Shown: one piece after another, positions 62,748-64,000 of the stretch
Layout of the letters: each line of letters opens with the position of its first letter
Numbering within the stretch: the first letter of the stretch is position 1
Origin: Varanus komodoensis
Taxonomy: Eukaryota > Chordata > Lepidosauria > Squamata > Varanidae
Assembly (NCBI RefSeq): GCF_004798865.1
Contig: NW_025336481.1
Location: 30,045,444 to 30,109,443 of the forward strand
Direction of reading: 5' to 3'
Length of the DNA: 64,000 nt
Position numbers and translations under genes: made by a program
Notes under the pieces: model-generated
Databases searched by the model: none
What the model was told of the DNA's origin: nothing
What the model saw: only the letters and a program-made list of their open reading frames with translations

Positions 62748-62819
62748 CTGAAGTTTTGATGCAATTCTAAGTTAGGCGAAGATGAAACTCCCTGGTTCAT
62801 GGTTCCAATTATATAAGGG
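62748..62819 (-). CDS. NAV3: NAV3 coding exon, 72 bp (AAA+ sensor-1 region)
   Basis: This short internal exon has a tttag acceptor at 62820-62821 and a gtaca donor (ac at 62746-62747). The first base completes a Cys codon from the upstream exon, then 23 codons read PYIIGTMNQG...LELHQNF, and the last two bases (AG) begin an Arg codon. The IIGTMNQ segment sits where AAA+ proteins carry the sensor-1 strand and polar residue, which fits its position just after the Walker B-like exon. The phase agrees with both neighbours (1+69+2 bases). It is far below the size that ORF scanning would call; it was found by reading on from the flanking exons. Confidence 0.9.
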
Positions 62820-63840
62820 CTAAACGAAAATGGACGTAGTTGTTAATTAATTAACACATTTATATCCTGCCCTCATTAAGGAAAGAAGGATGACTTCCAA
62901 AAATACACACATATCAAATATAATAAAGCCCTAAAATGACTAATGCTTAACCCAGTAAAATCTGGAAAATTTAGAAACACAGGATAAGAAATAACATTAA
63001 AAGCTGTACTAAAGTCAGCTCCATTGCTTATTAAAAACCAGGAAAATAAGAAAAAGTTTTCAACCTGGTACCTAACACTCTGCAGAGTTGGTGCAAGGTG
63101 AACACCTTAGGGGAAGGTGCTCCACAGCTGGTGCACAAACAACCACAGGAAAAAAAGCTCCTTCTCTATAGTTGCTATTCCCCTCAGCTCCCAAGACAAG
63201 GGCTGCTCAGCAAGACTCTTTGAATCAGATCTTAATTGCTGAGCAGGTTCCCATAAAAACATCCCCATATTACTGTTAATGTCCTACTGTGTATAATTAT
63301 AATTCAAAGGGGATTCTTTTACGTGCTTTTGTGTCAGATCTACAAAATGCTTGCTCGAGTTTATTTTTTACAATTACCATCACTTCATCCTTTCTAACTA
63401 TACCAATTTAACTTTCTGCAACACCATTCTTGATGCTCCTTTATCAAGCTTGGCCTTCACTTGTTTCACCTATCCAAAATAAATGTCTAATAGCTCTGGG
63501 TGTTCCTGTAGCCAGCAGCTCCTTTGTAAGGTTTTGGCCTACCATTCCTATTAGTCCTAGCCAGCATAGCTAATGACGTGAAATAATCATAATTAGATGT
63601 ATAATCTATGTCTATCCTGTGTTAAGTAAGGGCATGGGCAAGGTCTTTATTTCCAGAGAAATAGTTGAGAATTTTGCCCTTTGCAATTATAGTTAACATT
63701 TTGCCTTTATATTTAACTGATCAGTTCCTTGAAGAAGTAACAAGGGGGTAACTCAGTGTTCGTTCAGTACTTCACAGAACTTCACCTTACATTCTATCGC
63801 CTACTACACAGACGGCTTACAAGATAAAAAGCAAACTTAC
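62820..63840 (-). other. NAV3 intron with L2-type LINE end
   Basis: A 1.0-kb intron largely filled by a decayed L2 3' end (62848-63260). A short stretch near 63530-63580 resembles a common amniote interspersed repeat but is too short to name. Confidence 0.7.
62848..63260 (-). mobile_element. L2-type LINE 3' end in a NAV3 intron
   Basis: ttaattaacacatttatatcctgccctcattaagg, aagttttcaacctggtacctaacactctgcagagttggtgcaaggtgaacaccttaggggaaggtgctccacagctggtg and aaaaaagctccttctct match L2 landmarks in reverse. Confidence 0.62.
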
Positions 63841-64000
63841 CATTTATTATATTTACAATTAAGGAAACCATTGAAGATATCACTCAAAGACCCAACATGA
63901 TGGAGGTTGTCAAGGATTATTACCACAGGAAGGTCAGCACTAGTGTTATCAGCATTGCACTGCTCAGCCAAATTAGCAAGATACTGTTGCACATCCTTAA
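63841..64000 (-). CDS. NAV3: NAV3 coding exon (partial, runs off the window edge)
   Basis: The minus strand encodes 52 codons plus two bases, starting KDVQQYLANLAEQC and ending FLNCKYNK, followed by a GT splice donor (tg|gtaagt, ac at 63839-63840). NAV3 is a large cytoskeleton-associated protein that tracks microtubule plus ends and has a C-terminal AAA+ ATPase-like domain; that role is family knowledge. The stretch LPVVIILDNLHHV has the form of a Walker B strand (hydrophobic run then acidic D), so this exon lies inside the AAA+ domain. The P-loop would be in an exon beyond base 64000. The exon ends in phase 2 (TG), completed by the C that opens the next exon. The 5' end of the exon is not in the window. 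Paralogues NAV1 and NAV2 are the alternatives; later exons favour NAV3. Confidence 0.9.

Noticed and set aside
1-64000. CRISPR arrays, bacterial operons, riboswitches or phage genes
   Set aside because: The window is vertebrate DNA; spaced regular repeats with unique spacers were not seen, and the short tandem repeats are microsatellites.

Overview
The window is vertebrate nuclear DNA, most likely from a squamate reptile (lizard or snake). The strongest clue is a near-complete Sauria-type SINE at about 28457-28801: a tRNA-related head, then a Bov-B-like tail ending in the typical 'aacctt.acctttacc' run. The rest of the repeat load fits: many decayed CR1- and L2-clade LINE 3' ends, two further tRNA-derived SINE families, and long purine-biased microsatellites. 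The species cannot be named from this.

Only one protein-coding gene is supported. It lies on the minus strand at the right-hand end. Six consecutive exons (63841->64000, 62748-62819, 61436-61632, 59829-59947, 58005-58202, 55683-55802) splice with GT-AG borders and matching phases into the last 287 residues of a neuron navigator protein, best matched to NAV3. The 3' UTR runs to a likely poly(A) site near 52950. The gene continues beyond base 64000, so its promoter, N-terminus and the start of the AAA+ domain are outside the window.

The left 52.9 kb lies downstream of NAV3 and looks like a gene desert. It holds fossil LINEs and SINEs, microsatellites, one 100-N assembly gap inside a GA repeat, and long stretches with nothing recognisable. 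No reading frame there looks like a host gene, and no tRNA, rRNA or other RNA gene was seen apart from tRNA-derived SINEs.

Layout: 1-9.7 kb mostly unrecognised with small LINE scraps; 9.7-10.7 kb a SINE with target-site duplication and an L2 end; 10.7-13.5 kb repeat-poor DNA that may hold conserved noncoding elements; 13.5-13.7 kb a foldback hairpin element; 13.9-21.6 kb SINEs, L2/CR1 pieces and the assembly gap; 26.6-29.6 kb an L2 inserted in an older SINE, a Sauria SINE and another SINE; 30-46 kb CR1 and L2 pieces and microsatellites; 47.9-48.05 kb a palindrome plus an 80-bp direct duplication; 50-51.8 kb LINE ends; 52.95-64 kb NAV3.

I found no convincing new biological system. The most useful leads are the NAV3 terminal gene model with its UTR motifs, the 187-bp foldback element, the template-switch-like palindrome and the nested LINE-in-SINE insertion. 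All family names come from remembered consensus patterns; no database search was possible.
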